Positions 18,902-27,382 of a stretch of DNA of 64,000 bases are shown here, in pieces. The first letter of the stretch is position 1, and each line of letters begins with the position of its first letter. This stretch comes from Pelagicoccus albus (lineage in GTDB: Bacteria; Verrucomicrobiota; Verrucomicrobiia; Opitutales; Opitutaceae): positions 501,001 to 565,000 of the forward strand of contig NZ_JACHVC010000012.1 in the NCBI RefSeq assembly GCF_014230145.1, in the 5' to 3' direction. Both the position numbers and the translations under genes were made by a program. Below the pieces are notes generated by a model. That model ran no database searches, was not told the origin of the DNA, and was given only the letters and a program-made list of their open reading frames with translations.

Positions 18902-19331
18902 GCTCGCTTTACATAATCCGCCAGCAAGGCCAGGCAACACGCTAATTTCAAAAAGGACAGGCAACAATACGCCTCCGCCACTAAGCAAAAAGCGAAATAA
19001 GCTAATCTATTCTAACATTAGTCGGTTATCATTTTTTACAAAAGTCGCTTATTTTTTGGCCGTTATTGTAATAAGTTAACCTAATTCTAAACATCAAATA
19101 AGTGACCAATCCAAACCAACTATTCACCCTTTTCTGTCAGGGATCACCGTCCCCTGAGCAATGTCCGCGAAACCGATTGGCGGATTGAATACGTAAAACT
19201 CGCGTAATCATACGTATTATCAACAATGATTGCCTAAAGGTAAATAGGTACGACTCCGTTGGATGTTTCTACCGAATTCTAACTCGGAACTCTCCTAGTT
19301 TTGCACTCGAGACAAGCCAACTCAATATTTC
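18902..19331. other. Intergenic region between divergent MFS and chemotaxis genes
   Basis: This 430-base stretch, the longest non-coding gap in the window, holds no convincing gene. It is AT-rich, with several TTATTT and TAATCT-like tracts suited to promoters in both directions. Two inverted repeats stand out: TCAGGG at 19137-19142 with CCCTGA at 19152-19157, and AATACGTA at 19188-19195 with TACGTATT at 19211-19218. Confidence 0.6.
19188..19218. promoter_or_regulatory. Perfect 8-base inverted repeat, possible operator
   Basis: AATACGTA and TACGTATT face each other perfectly across a 15-base spacer, about 115 bases upstream of the first receiver gene. The spacing places the half-sites about two helical turns apart (23 bases centre to centre), as for a dimeric regulator. 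Binding is an inference. Confidence 0.4.
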
Positions 19332-19700
19332 ATGAGCAAGACAATCATAACAGTAGACGACGCCCAGACCATGCGGAAGATGATCCGCTTCACCCTGCAA
19401 CCGACCGGACACCAAATCCTAGAAGCCGCAGACGGACAAGAAGCCTACGAGATGCTACAATCCAAGCCTGTTGATCTGATCATTACCGACGTCAACATGC
19501 CACGGCTCAACGGTATCGAGCTGACTAGAAAACTCCGCTCTACTCCCTTGCACAGAGCCACTCCCATCGTGCTCCTCACTACAGAATCTTCACCTGAGAA
19601 GAAGAATCAAGGTAGAGAGGCAGGTGCGACTGGATGGATCGTCAAACCCTTCAATCAGCAACAACTACTCGCATTGGTCACCAAAGTCCTGCCCAACTAA
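19332..19700 (+). CDS. CheY-like single-domain response regulator
   Basis: A 122-residue stand-alone receiver with all key residues: acidic pair D9/D10 (VDDAQ), phosphoacceptor Asp53 in IITDVNMPRLNG, Thr84 region LLTTES and Lys105 in VKPF. The closest type is chemotaxis CheY, especially the PatA/CheY form with SSPEKKNQGREAGATGW. It would carry the signal from a CheA kinase, which is not in this window, to the flagellar switch or another target. It heads a run of three same-strand genes; a second receiver follows after 73 bases. Confidence 0.88.
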   Translation: MSKTIITVDDAQTMRKMIRFTLQPTGHQILEAADGQEAYEMLQSKPVDLIITDVNMPRLNGIELTRKLRSTPLHRATPIVLLTTESSPEKKNQGREAGATGWIVKPFNQQQLLALVTKVLPN

Positions 19701-19773
19701 TTTAGCCACAAATCAAAGAGTCGTTCTGAAGAGCACAAGTTGCCCCAAACAAATCACGCGCTATCCCTAAAAA

Positions 19774-20145
19774 ATGAATACAAAAGCGATTATTATTGAT
19801 GACTCTCCCATCATTCGGCGAGTGGCAGCCCTGATACTGAAATCTCAAAACGTAGCCACTAGAGAGGCCTGCAACGGCGAAGAAGCCCTAACTATTCTGG
19901 AAAGAGACAGCTCCTATCGCCTTCTTCTCGTGGACTGGAACATGCCTAAAATGAACGGGCTAGAGCTAATTAAAAGAGTCCGCAAAGAAGCGCGCTACAA
20001 CCACATCAAGCTTTTTGTAATTACAGCCAACGACATCGAAGAAACCTTTAGACTAGCCAAAGAAAACGGAGCAGACGACTACCTCGTCAAACCAATATCT
20101 AAAATCGTAGTCGCCAACAAACTACGTCAGCACGGACTCAACTAA
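19774..20145 (+). CDS. Second CheY-like single-domain response regulator
   Basis: A 123-residue receiver with acidic pair D9/D10 (IIDDSP), phosphoacceptor Asp54 in LLVDWNMPKMNG, Thr84 in VITAND and Lys106 in LVKPIS. It differs clearly from the first receiver, so this is not a recent duplication. Its stop codon is only three bases before the start of the coiled-coil gene, which implies translational coupling and a close functional link with that protein. Confidence 0.87.
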   Translation: MNTKAIIIDDSPIIRRVAALILKSQNVATREACNGEEALTILERDSSYRLLLVDWNMPKMNGLELIKRVRKEARYNHIKLFVITANDIEETFRLAKENGADDYLVKPISKIVVANKLRQHGLN

Positions 20146-20148
20146 ACG

Positions 20149-22086
20149 GTGCCAAACCTCAAAAACAGTCTTAGCAAGATGACACTGGTCAAAAACCTGG
20201 CCGGCTTCGTTGAGAAGGCGAGGCAAGCAATAGTCCGGAGCAATGACAGCCTAAGTCAGAGCTTTGTGGATACGCTTACTTTCAAAGCAAAGCTAGAGAA
20301 TTCGTCCACCAGATTCGAAAGCGAATTCCTCATGGTTGGCGGAGCCTTGGAAAGCCTCCACTCCAATAGCGAACACTTGAAACAAGAAAGCTCCACCATG
20401 CTGGAGCTCAGCCAATCGGAACAGAATCCGGTCAAACGAATTGATAATAGCCTGCAGCCACATCTTCAATTCATAGGATCATCAGCTGATTCGGTCAAAG
20501 AACTGGTGACGACTCTGGAGAACAGCAGTCAGAGCATAGGTTCTACCCTCGCCTTTGAACCCCAGCTCGAACAGACCTTCAGTCAACTAACCTATATCCG
20601 CACCCTATTCGCCGTCGAGGCGGCCCCACTCGAGCAGACAGACAAAGTCATGTTCACTTCCCTCGTTGAAGAAATCCACCGTCTGCAAACAGATGTGACG
20701 GGCATCTTCAAAGATAATTTCGAAGCGCTTAAAAAGCACCGCTCAAAAATAGATCAGATCTCCCAGTCACTGAAGCAACAGGCCAGCTCCCAACTTAAAG
20801 TTCTGGACGAAAGCACCAGAGAGTTGGAAAACTCTCTCAGGTCTCAAACTGAAATTCTCGAGCAAAATATCGCTACGAGCTCGCGATTGAACACCTATGG
20901 CGACGAAATTTCGAACTGTATAGGCAACGCGATCATCTCGCTGCAAACTCAAGATATCGTATCCCAAAAGCTTGGACACATTTACGAGACCTCAGACGAA
21001 ACGCGCGAGCGCTTCGAGCAGGCGGAGACGACTAAGAACAAGGCCCAAAAGACAGAGCACCTTCGTTTCATTGAAAATGCATCAATGGTGATTGTGAACC
21101 AAATCGAGTCTATAAAGGACGAACTCCGCTCAGCCGACCAGTCTGTAGACAAAAGTATGAGGGATATTATCTCTTCCATCAAATCGATGGACAGCGAATC
21201 GCAAGGATCCAGCAGCAACCGACTAGTCAACGAGGGTGAGTCCGCCCGTGGTAAATCACTGATACGCGTTTTCGAAAAGGCGGATCAAACTGTCTCGAAC
21301 ATCGAAAAGTTCCTCAAGGAAGCTTTCAGAACGATCGAACCAATCAGAAGCCAAACCGATAGCGCCAGCAGTACAATCATGACGCTTTCTGCCCAATTGC
21401 ACCTAATCGGATTGAATGCTGAGATCCACGCCGCGCGCATCGGAGGCAACACAGCTCTGGAGACTCTGTCCGCTAAAACCAGTGAAATCTCCGTCGAAAC
21501 ACGTGACTTGTGTCACTCTATCTCGAGCCAGTTAGATACCTTGTCAGCAGTCCTAATCGAAAACGTCGACCAATTGGAGACCATACAACGTCAGGCTAGC
21601 CAGGCTCACGAAACGATTTCTAGCGAGCTCCCGCTCGAGAAGGAAAATTTGGAGGAACAAAACGATTTGTACGCTCACGCCCAAGTTGGAGCCAAACAAG
21701 TCACCGAAACTCTTCGTTCCCTAACCCAAAACCAAAGCGAGCGACTAGAATTCGAGGAAACCATGCTGGAAGCCCTCGACGGCATGCAGGAAAATCAGAG
21801 GAAAATCTCTTCTCTGGCGAAAAAGGCGGCAGACAGGCTAAAGGCCAAGGCCGACGTGCCTATGATTATGAGCAGTCTACTCTCCCGGTACACGATGCGA
21901 TCGGAGAAGGAGGTTCATCTTAAAACGCTAGGACAGGATGCTCACCCAGCCGAATCGGATTTCGAGACCGGAGGATTTGAGGAGTTCGAGGATTTTAGCC
22001 TAGACCGGCACACCTATCCAGCCTCTACAGAAACGAGCTCTTCTCAGAAGGCTAAGGACCTCGGAGACAACGTAGATTTATTCTGA
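20149..22086 (+). CDS. Soluble coiled-coil protein with MCP-like tip and CheZ-like DxxxQ motif
   Basis: A 645-residue, largely helical protein with no membrane segment. Two parts stand out. Residues 264-276 (SLQTQDIVSQKLG) contain D269-x-x-x-Q273, the spacing of the catalytic Asp-Gln pair in the CheY phosphatase CheZ (QDFQDLTGQ). Residues 419-432 (LIGLNAEIHAARIG) resemble the hairpin-tip region of chemoreceptors ([14 protein letters not shown]) that binds CheA and CheW. The C-terminal 60 residues are acidic and probably disordered, ending GDNVDLF. The GTG start at 20149 directly follows the stop of the second receiver; an ATG at 20179 is an alternative. It could be a cytoplasmic receptor, a CheY-P phosphatase or both; the family name is not known to me. 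Confidence 0.7.
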   Translation: MPNLKNSLSKMTLVKNLAGFVEKARQAIVRSNDSLSQSFVDTLTFKAKLENSSTRFESEFLMVGGALESLHSNSEHLKQESSTMLELSQSEQNPVKRIDNSLQPHLQFIGSSADSVKELVTTLENSSQSIGSTLAFEPQLEQTFSQLTYIRTLFAVEAAPLEQTDKVMFTSLVEEIHRLQTDVTGIFKDNFEALKKHRSKIDQISQSLKQQASSQLKVLDESTRELENSLRSQTEILEQNIATSSRLNTYGDEISNCIGNAIISLQTQDIVSQKLGHIYETSDETRERFEQAETTKNKAQKTEHLRFIENASMVIVNQIESIKDELRSADQSVDKSMRDIISSIKSMDSESQGSSSNRLVNEGESARGKSLIRVFEKADQTVSNIEKFLKEAFRTIEPIRSQTDSASSTIMTLSAQLHLIGLNAEIHAARIGGNTALETLSAKTSEISVETRDLCHSISSQLDTLSAVLIENVDQLETIQRQASQAHETISSELPLEKENLEEQNDLYAHAQVGAKQVTETLRSLTQNQSERLEFEETMLEALDGMQENQRKISSLAKKAADRLKAKADVPMIMSSLLSRYTMRSEKEVHLKTLGQDAHPAESDFETGGFEEFEDFSLDRHTYPASTETSSSQKAKDLGDNVDLF

Positions 22087-22177
22087 TCCCGGCTCGTTTG
22101 CCTCCAGAGACAGCCAGAGTGGATAGGGCTGGCCTTCCCGAAGGGAACGATAATCATCGGTCTAAAAATAGAGACGG

Positions 22178-22696
22178 ATGAGTATCGAAAAAAAACGTAT
22201 CCTTGCGATAACTACTGGCGGGACTATAGAAAAATCGTATTGCGAATCAGAAGGAACGATCGCGAATCGGGAATCAATCCTGCAAAAGAAGCTCGTGCAG
22301 CGACTTCGCCTGCCCCACACGGATTTCGCCGTGCATGAAGTAATGGCCAAGGACTCTCTTCAAATGACCGAGGAAGATCGCTTAAAGATCTCCGAGGAAA
22401 TATCTCGGCTCGCTTCTGGCTACGATGGCATGATTGTTCTGCACGGGACCGACACAATGGCCGATACCCTTCGCTTTTGCTACGAGAGAACGGCAAAAAC
22501 ACCCATACCTGTCATTTTCACCGGAGCTATGAAACCTGCGGAATTCGAGGATTCGGATGCGCGTCAAAACGTAACGGAAGCCCTGTTGGCAGCCCAATTC
22601 CTCCCGCCAGGCTACTACCTCTCATTCCACAGCAGGATTTTTCCCGCCCCAAATGTGTTCAAAGACCGCTCCCGTCTGACCTTTGACGCGAACTGA
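22178..22696 (+). CDS. Single-domain asparaginase-family protein
   Basis: A 172-residue protein matching only the N-terminal domain of type I/II L-asparaginases. The catalytic elements of that domain are present: TTGGTIEKS with Thr16, HGTDTM with Thr91-Asp92, and GAMKP with Lys119. Full enzymes have about 330 residues, and the C-terminal domain that completes the interface is absent. The protein ends cleanly in SRLTFDAN with no further homologous sequence downstream, so this is the known short form rather than a fresh truncation. Hydrolysis of asparagine is plausible but unproven. It starts 91 bases after the coiled-coil gene. Confidence 0.82.
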   Translation: MSIEKKRILAITTGGTIEKSYCESEGTIANRESILQKKLVQRLRLPHTDFAVHEVMAKDSLQMTEEDRLKISEEISRLASGYDGMIVLHGTDTMADTLRFCYERTAKTPIPVIFTGAMKPAEFEDSDARQNVTEALLAAQFLPPGYYLSFHSRIFPAPNVFKDRSRLTFDAN

Positions 22697-22796
22697 TATC
22701 CGTTGATCCAGCGCAAGTTCGAGGTTGTTACACGGTAAAACACTGCCTAACCTATCACCCTTAACCTTAATCCTATCCTCAAAGCATAAAGTTCCT

Positions 22797-23105
22797 ATGG
22801 ATCCAAAAACGAGAGGCATCGTTGCCTACATCACCATCATCGGCTTAGTTATCGCAATCGTCACCAACAATCCCAAAGACGAACAAGCCAGCTTCCACAT
22901 ACGCCAAATGCTCGGGCTCGTATTACTCTGGGTAGCCACCGGTATCATAGCGGTTATCCCTATCCTCGGTTGGCTCATCTGGATAGTCGGCACCTTAGCC
23001 GGCTTTGTATTCTGGATTATGGGTTTGATCAGCGCTCTCGAAGGTAGCCGCAAGCAAGTGCCCATTTTGGGAGCAAACTTCCAAGAATGGTTTAAAGGAC
23101 TCTAA
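22797..23105 (+). CDS. Small membrane protein, DUF4870/Tic20-like
   Basis: A 102-residue protein with three hydrophobic segments; the pattern of a TRGIVAYITIIGLVIAIV helix, a loop with ASFHIRQMLGLVL and two further helices separated by PILGWLIW is typical of DUF4870 proteins. Function unknown. The ATG at 22797 is chosen because the upstream extension from 22725 is not hydrophobic or conserved in character. A strong terminator follows at once. Confidence 0.75.
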   Translation: MDPKTRGIVAYITIIGLVIAIVTNNPKDEQASFHIRQMLGLVLLWVATGIIAVIPILGWLIWIVGTLAGFVFWIMGLISALEGSRKQVPILGANFQEWFKGL

Positions 23106-23131
23106 ACAACCAAAGCTAAACTTTCGCATTG

Positions 23132-23166
23132 AGCCCCGTTCGACCTCGGTTCGTTCGGGGCTTTTT
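23132..23166 (+). terminator. Rho-independent terminator
   Basis: AGCCCCG at 23132-23138 pairs perfectly with CGGGGCT at 23156-23162, followed by TTTT. It ends the transcript of the DUF4870 gene. Confidence 0.85.
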
Positions 23167-23300
23167 CATGCCCAATCGTGGGAGCGAGCTTGTAACCTGA
23201 AAGACATTGCCGAACACCAATTGAGAGAACAGTTTTCACTAAGGACGAACAGCAAAGCGATTCGTGCCCCCAATTCCCCTCTACAACCAATCAAACGAGC

Positions 23301-24176
23301 ATGGCACAAGAAGAAGTAGCGTCTAGCGGCGCCATCGAGAAGTCATCTGAACTTCTCGGAATCGATATCAACGGAATCGGCGAAAAGATAGTCGAAGCCG
23401 TTTCCCTCTACGGACTTTCCGTTCTGGCAGCAGTCATCATATTCCTAGTCGGAAAGTTCATAGTGAACTTGATCACCAAGGCGGTCCGAAACGTGATGGA
23501 GAAACGAAAAGTCGACGCTTCCCTCGTCGGCTTTGCAACAAGTCTAGCGCACGCTTTGATGATGACGTTCGTCATTATCGCGGCCCTCACTCAAGTTGGC
23601 ATCGAGACGACCTCCCTCGTCGCGGTGGTCGGTGCAGCTGGGCTCGCAGTCGGCCTCGCGCTTCAAGGCTCTCTTTCGAACTTCGCGGCAGGAGTGCTAA
23701 TTATTATCTTTAAGCCGTACCGAGTCGGCGACTACGTAGTAGCGAGTGGAGCGGAAGGCGTCGTAGAGGAAATCGGGATATTTACCACCACGGTGGTCAC
23801 TCTCGACCACAGAACACAAATAATACCGAACTCGGTGGCTACGAGTGGAGTCATCGAAAATTACACTAAAAAGGGTATCCGTAGATTGGATATAACGCCT
23901 GGAGTCAGCTACGGCGACGACATACGAAAAGTCAAAAAAATCCTGGAGGATATTATCGCTGCCGAACCAAGAGTACTCGCGGATCCCAAACCTTTTGTTG
24001 GAGTCGCCGAAATGGCAGATAGTAGCGTTAACTTCGCATTTCGCCCGTGGGTAAAAGTCGGAGATTACTGGGACTTGTTTTTCCATTTCAACGAGCAGAT
24101 AAAGCTGCGATTCGACGAGGAAGATATCACAATTCCTTTCCCACAAAGAGACGTTCACCTCTTCCAGCAAAAATAA
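23301..24176 (+). CDS. mscS: Small-conductance mechanosensitive channel
   Basis: A 291-residue MscS-type channel, close to the 286 residues of the E. coli protein. Three membrane helices are visible (about residues 32-55, 75-95 and 98-128); the third is the Gly/Ala-rich pore helix GAAGLAVGLALQGSLSNFAAG, which continues into the beta domain (FKPYRVGDYV, IPNSVATSGVIENYT) and the C-terminal ITIPFPQRDVHL. It opens when membrane tension rises on osmotic downshock and releases solutes. The unit is monocistronic: terminators lie before it and after it. Confidence 0.93.
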   Translation: MAQEEVASSGAIEKSSELLGIDINGIGEKIVEAVSLYGLSVLAAVIIFLVGKFIVNLITKAVRNVMEKRKVDASLVGFATSLAHALMMTFVIIAALTQVGIETTSLVAVVGAAGLAVGLALQGSLSNFAAGVLIIIFKPYRVGDYVVASGAEGVVEEIGIFTTTVVTLDHRTQIIPNSVATSGVIENYTKKGIRRLDITPGVSYGDDIRKVKKILEDIIAAEPRVLADPKPFVGVAEMADSSVNFAFRPWVKVGDYWDLFFHFNEQIKLRFDEEDITIPFPQRDVHLFQQK

Positions 24177-24202
24177 GAGAGGACAACTTTTTCCAAAACA
24201 CA

Positions 24203-24234
24203 AAGGTCGAGAACGTGGAGCTCTCGGCCTTTTC
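24203..24234 (+). terminator. Rho-independent terminator
   Basis: AAGGTCGAGA at 24203-24212 pairs with TCTCGGCCTT at 24222-24231 with one G-T pair, followed by TTT. It lies just after mscS. Confidence 0.8.
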
Positions 24235-24384
24235 CTTTAGTAGCGATCTGCCAAACGATTAGGCGATAAAAGCTGGGTAAAAAGACGCCCACTCGCTCCA
24301 AAAACCTTGGTTTCATCCGTTACCGAGCAAAGAGAAAAAGCAACTTTCCCTCTCCAAAAAACGATACCCCTACCCCATTTCCAA

Positions 24385-25926
24385 ATGTTTAGTAAGTTGA
24401 AGCTCAATACTCGTATAACCACGCTCGGTATCGCAGTTACCCTGCTCTTCTCATTGGCAACGGCTAGCCTATATCCTCAGCTAAAAACGAAGTTCTATTC
24501 GGAGAAAAAGGAGAAAACACGCAATTTGGTCGAGGTAGCTCACGCTGTGATCCGTAGCTACGTCGAGCTTGAAAAGGCAGGAGCTTTAAGCCAAGAGGAA
24601 GCCCAATCCGCAGCCAAATTGATGCTCGAGAAAGTACGCTACGACTCTAGCAACTATTTTTGGGTTAACGACATGGGGCCCAAAATGGTTATGCACCCAG
24701 TCAAGCCTGAGCTCAATGGCCAAGATCTTTCCGAGATCTCTGATCCGAACGACAAATTTCTTTTTAACGAGATGGTAGCGATCGCCAAAAAAGAAGGAGC
24801 CGGCTACGTAGATTACTACTGGCCCAAACCCGGATTGCAAAAACCTGCCCCTAAAATTTCCTACGTTAAGTTGGAAGACACTTGGAATTGGATCGTTGGT
24901 TCAGGGATCTATGTCGACGACGTCGAAGCAAGCATCAACTCACTTTTTCTTAAGTTGTTTTCAATTCTTGCGACCATCACCATCCTCGGATCGCTCGCAT
25001 TTCTCTATTTCTCTCGCAGTATCTCAAAGCCGATAGATAACATCATAGAAAAAATTGAATCGGGAGCTGAACGTATAAATGCCGCCAGCCTTCAAGTATC
25101 GAACTGTTCCTCCCGATTGGCAGAAGAAGCCACCACACAAGCTGCGTCTTTAGCGCAAGCCTCGACTGCGTCCGAGGTTACGAGTACTATGACTACTCAA
25201 AACGCACAGAACAGTTCTCAGGCACAAGACTTGATGAATTCGACAAAATCGGTCGTAAGGGAAGCTAGTCAAGCCATGGACAATCTGACTCAAGCCATGA
25301 TCTCCATAACCGAGTCGAGCTTAGAGTCGTCTAAAGTAGTCAAGACAATCGATGAGATAGCATTTCAAACAAATATTCTAGCTCTGAACGCAGCAGTCGA
25401 AGCAGCAAGAGCAGGAGAGGCAGGAACTGGTTTTGCGGTAGTTGCAGATGAAGTACGAGGCCTAGCACAAAGAGCGGCAACTGCGGCTCGTGACACCGGC
25501 CGATTAATTGACGATACCGTCCAGAAAATCGAAGCAGGTTCCAAAACGGTAACCGACACCGCAAATTCGTTCAAAGGAGCAGAAGAGCAGAGCTCCCGGT
25601 TAAGCGGATTGATCGAGGAAATCCATTCAGCCTCAAGCAAACAGTCTTCGGGTATTCACGATATAAATACTACGATTCTTAGTATCGATAAAATCACCCA
25701 CGAAAACGCAGCCAACGCAGAGGAAACAGCAGCGGCTGCCCATGACTTAAAATCCGAAGCGCAACAGCTAAATGCTCTAATTGACGACCTAGCTTCGATT
25801 GTACACGGAGCAAAGGGTAGGTTACCACAAGCGGCCAAATCCCCGCTTGAGTGCACGACCTCCTTCACCTCGCAGCCGACTACGAATCAAGTGAGCGAGA
25901 GGAACTCCGAAGTTCTTTGGAATTAG
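24385..25926 (+). CDS. Methyl-accepting chemotaxis protein with single Cache domain
   Basis: A 513-residue chemoreceptor: membrane helix 1 (about residues 10-32), a periplasmic sCache_2-type domain (about 35-185, with SNYFWVNDMGPKMVMHP, GYVDYYWPKPG and WNWIVGSGIYVDD), helix 2 (about 190-212), and a cytoplasmic signalling hairpin with the tip [21 protein letters not shown]. sCache_2 domains usually bind small organic acids. The ATG at 24385 is chosen since helix 1 begins soon after; a 26-residue extension to 24307 is unlikely. The last residues, EVLWN, follow a loose linker and match the C terminus of another receptor at 34421-35848, suggesting a docking tail. Confidence 0.9.
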   Translation: MFSKLKLNTRITTLGIAVTLLFSLATASLYPQLKTKFYSEKKEKTRNLVEVAHAVIRSYVELEKAGALSQEEAQSAAKLMLEKVRYDSSNYFWVNDMGPKMVMHPVKPELNGQDLSEISDPNDKFLFNEMVAIAKKEGAGYVDYYWPKPGLQKPAPKISYVKLEDTWNWIVGSGIYVDDVEASINSLFLKLFSILATITILGSLAFLYFSRSISKPIDNIIEKIESGAERINAASLQVSNCSSRLAEEATTQAASLAQASTASEVTSTMTTQNAQNSSQAQDLMNSTKSVVREASQAMDNLTQAMISITESSLESSKVVKTIDEIAFQTNILALNAAVEAARAGEAGTGFAVVADEVRGLAQRAATAARDTGRLIDDTVQKIEAGSKTVTDTANSFKGAEEQSSRLSGLIEEIHSASSKQSSGIHDINTTILSIDKITHENAANAEETAAAAHDLKSEAQQLNALIDDLASIVHGAKGRLPQAAKSPLECTTSFTSQPTTNQVSERNSEVLWN

Positions 25927-25986
25927 TACCCGCAATCTCTGCCTCCGCCGAAACGTTTACCATCGTTCAAGCTCTTGAGAAGAACG

Positions 25987-26709
25987 ATGAGACATCCCGC
26001 TTTTGAACAAGTCGACCATCGACCTTGGTCGTTACCCGACAGGCCGTGGGTCATGCAACAAGAATGGCACGACCTTTTGTTCCTTCATTGGGAAATCGAT
26101 GCTAAACATCTTCAGTCACTCATTCCGTCCAACCTAGAGGTTGATACTTTTGAAGGATCCGCATGGCTGGCAATCGTTCCTTTTTCCATGAGAGGCGTTA
26201 GCCCGCGAGCTTGCCCCAAGCCTTCCTTCCTGAGCGACTTTCCAGAAATAAACATCCGCACCTACGTCATCAAGGATGGGAAACCTGGAGTCTGGTTCTT
26301 TAGTTTGGACGTACCAAACCAGCTTCCTGTCTGGCTCGCTCGAACCTTCTTTCACCTCCCCTATTTCAAAGGCCAAATGGATGTGCAAAACCAGAACGGG
26401 GAGACGCGATACGACTCGCGCTATGAGCGACGCGAATTCAGGGCCACTTACTCGGGATCGAAATTGATCACTCCCCAAGCCGACAGTTTTGAACATTGGT
26501 CGACAGAGCGATACTGCCTCTACTCCCAAAGCCGAAGCGGTCAATTACACAGAGCCGAAGTTCAGCATCCGAAATGGCCACTGCAAAAGGCAAACGTTCA
26601 CATCGAGAAAAATTCGATGCTGGATAACTTCAAGGTCGGCTCACGCCACCCCAGCGCACTCTTCGCAAAAGAGATTCCTGTCGTAGCTTGGTGGCCACAA
26701 AAATGTTGA
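25987..26709 (+). CDS. DUF2071 (YqjF-like) protein
   Basis: About 240 residues with the DUF2071 pattern: RPWVMQQEWHDLLFLHWEI at the start, LIPSNLEVDTFEGSAWLAIVPF, then the INIRTYV segment, GVWFFSLDV, and a C-terminal SRHPSALFAKEIPVVAWWP. The family is widespread and its function is unknown. The ATG at 25987 is preferred over a TTG at 25975. It follows the Cache chemoreceptor after 60 bases and may share its transcript. Confidence 0.85.
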   Translation: MRHPAFEQVDHRPWSLPDRPWVMQQEWHDLLFLHWEIDAKHLQSLIPSNLEVDTFEGSAWLAIVPFSMRGVSPRACPKPSFLSDFPEINIRTYVIKDGKPGVWFFSLDVPNQLPVWLARTFFHLPYFKGQMDVQNQNGETRYDSRYERREFRATYSGSKLITPQADSFEHWSTERYCLYSQSRSGQLHRAEVQHPKWPLQKANVHIEKNSMLDNFKVGSRHPSALFAKEIPVVAWWPQKC

Positions 26710-26964
26710 GCCCAGCTAAATCGATTTAGGATCATTTCTTTAAGTGTATCTATTTTTCCATTACAAAAATGTCCAATTGCGGATCGAAATGCACTGAGTC
26801 AATCGGGTCTCGATCAGGTCTAGCGCTTTTCGAATGGAGAGGATCAACTGCATAGGCAAAAGGATAGCGCAAAGCTTTGCTCAAAGGCTTGACCGTTTGT
26901 GCGAAACTGAGGCACAGAAGTCTGAAATCAGCACCTCCTCACCGCAGGGAAAGACCCAGCTCGG

Positions 26965-27276
26965 CTAAGCGAGGTAAGAGCAAACGTAATCGCAACGCTC
27001 GGCCACTTCGATGGAGAAACCGGAGTTGGCCGGTATCTCGAAATAGCTGCCCTTTTCGTAGCCACGGGTCTCGGATTCGCCATCGAGCGTCACGAGACAA
27101 GATCCAGCAGTCACATCCATGCGTTCTGCAGCCGCGGTGCCGAAATGAAAACTTCCCGGAAGAATAACTCCCAAAGTCTTCTTATCGCCACTCGCAGTGA
27201 TGATGGTATGGGAAACTACTTTTCCCTCGAAATAGATGTTTGCTTCGGCAAGGGCGGTTACGTTCTCGAATTGCAT
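26965..27276 (-). CDS. ppnP: Pyrimidine/purine nucleoside phosphorylase
   Basis: A 103-residue single-cupin protein matching PpnP (formerly YaiE, DUF1255): NIYFEGKVVSHTI, TLGVILPGSFHFGT, AAERMDVTAGSCLVTLDGE, and the ending FSIEVAERCDYVCSYL. The E. coli enzyme splits many nucleosides with phosphate into base and ribose-1-phosphate. I start at the ATG at 27276 since the usual protein begins a few residues before this conserved stretch; an upstream start at 27327 would run into the terminator hairpin of the next gene. The 255 bases between this gene and the convergent DUF2071 gene hold only a short GCAAAGCTTTGC palindrome at 26869-26880. Confidence 0.88.
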   Translation of the reverse strand: MQFENVTALAEANIYFEGKVVSHTIITASGDKKTLGVILPGSFHFGTAAAERMDVTAGSCLVTLDGESETRGYEKGSYFEIPANSGFSIEVAERCDYVCSYLA

Positions 27277-27327
27277 GCGGGCTGAATCTAGAATTTCGGA
27301 GTCTTTGGCAAGTCCCGAAGCCAACAA

Positions 27328-27359
27328 TAAAAAAAGCGGCCCCGCACTCGCGGGACCGC
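27328..27359 (-). terminator. Rho-independent terminator after the pfl operon
   Basis: Read on the minus strand, GCGGTCCCGC pairs with GCGGGGCCGC (one mismatch) across GAGT, followed by a run of seven T. It closes the transcript that ends with the OFA transporter gene. Confidence 0.85.
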
Positions 27360-27382
27360 CCTCCAGAATTGCTAAAATGACT

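Noticed and set aside
26869-26880. GCAAAGCTTTGC palindrome between DUF2071 and ppnP
   Set aside because: It is short, lies between two convergent gene ends and could easily occur by chance.
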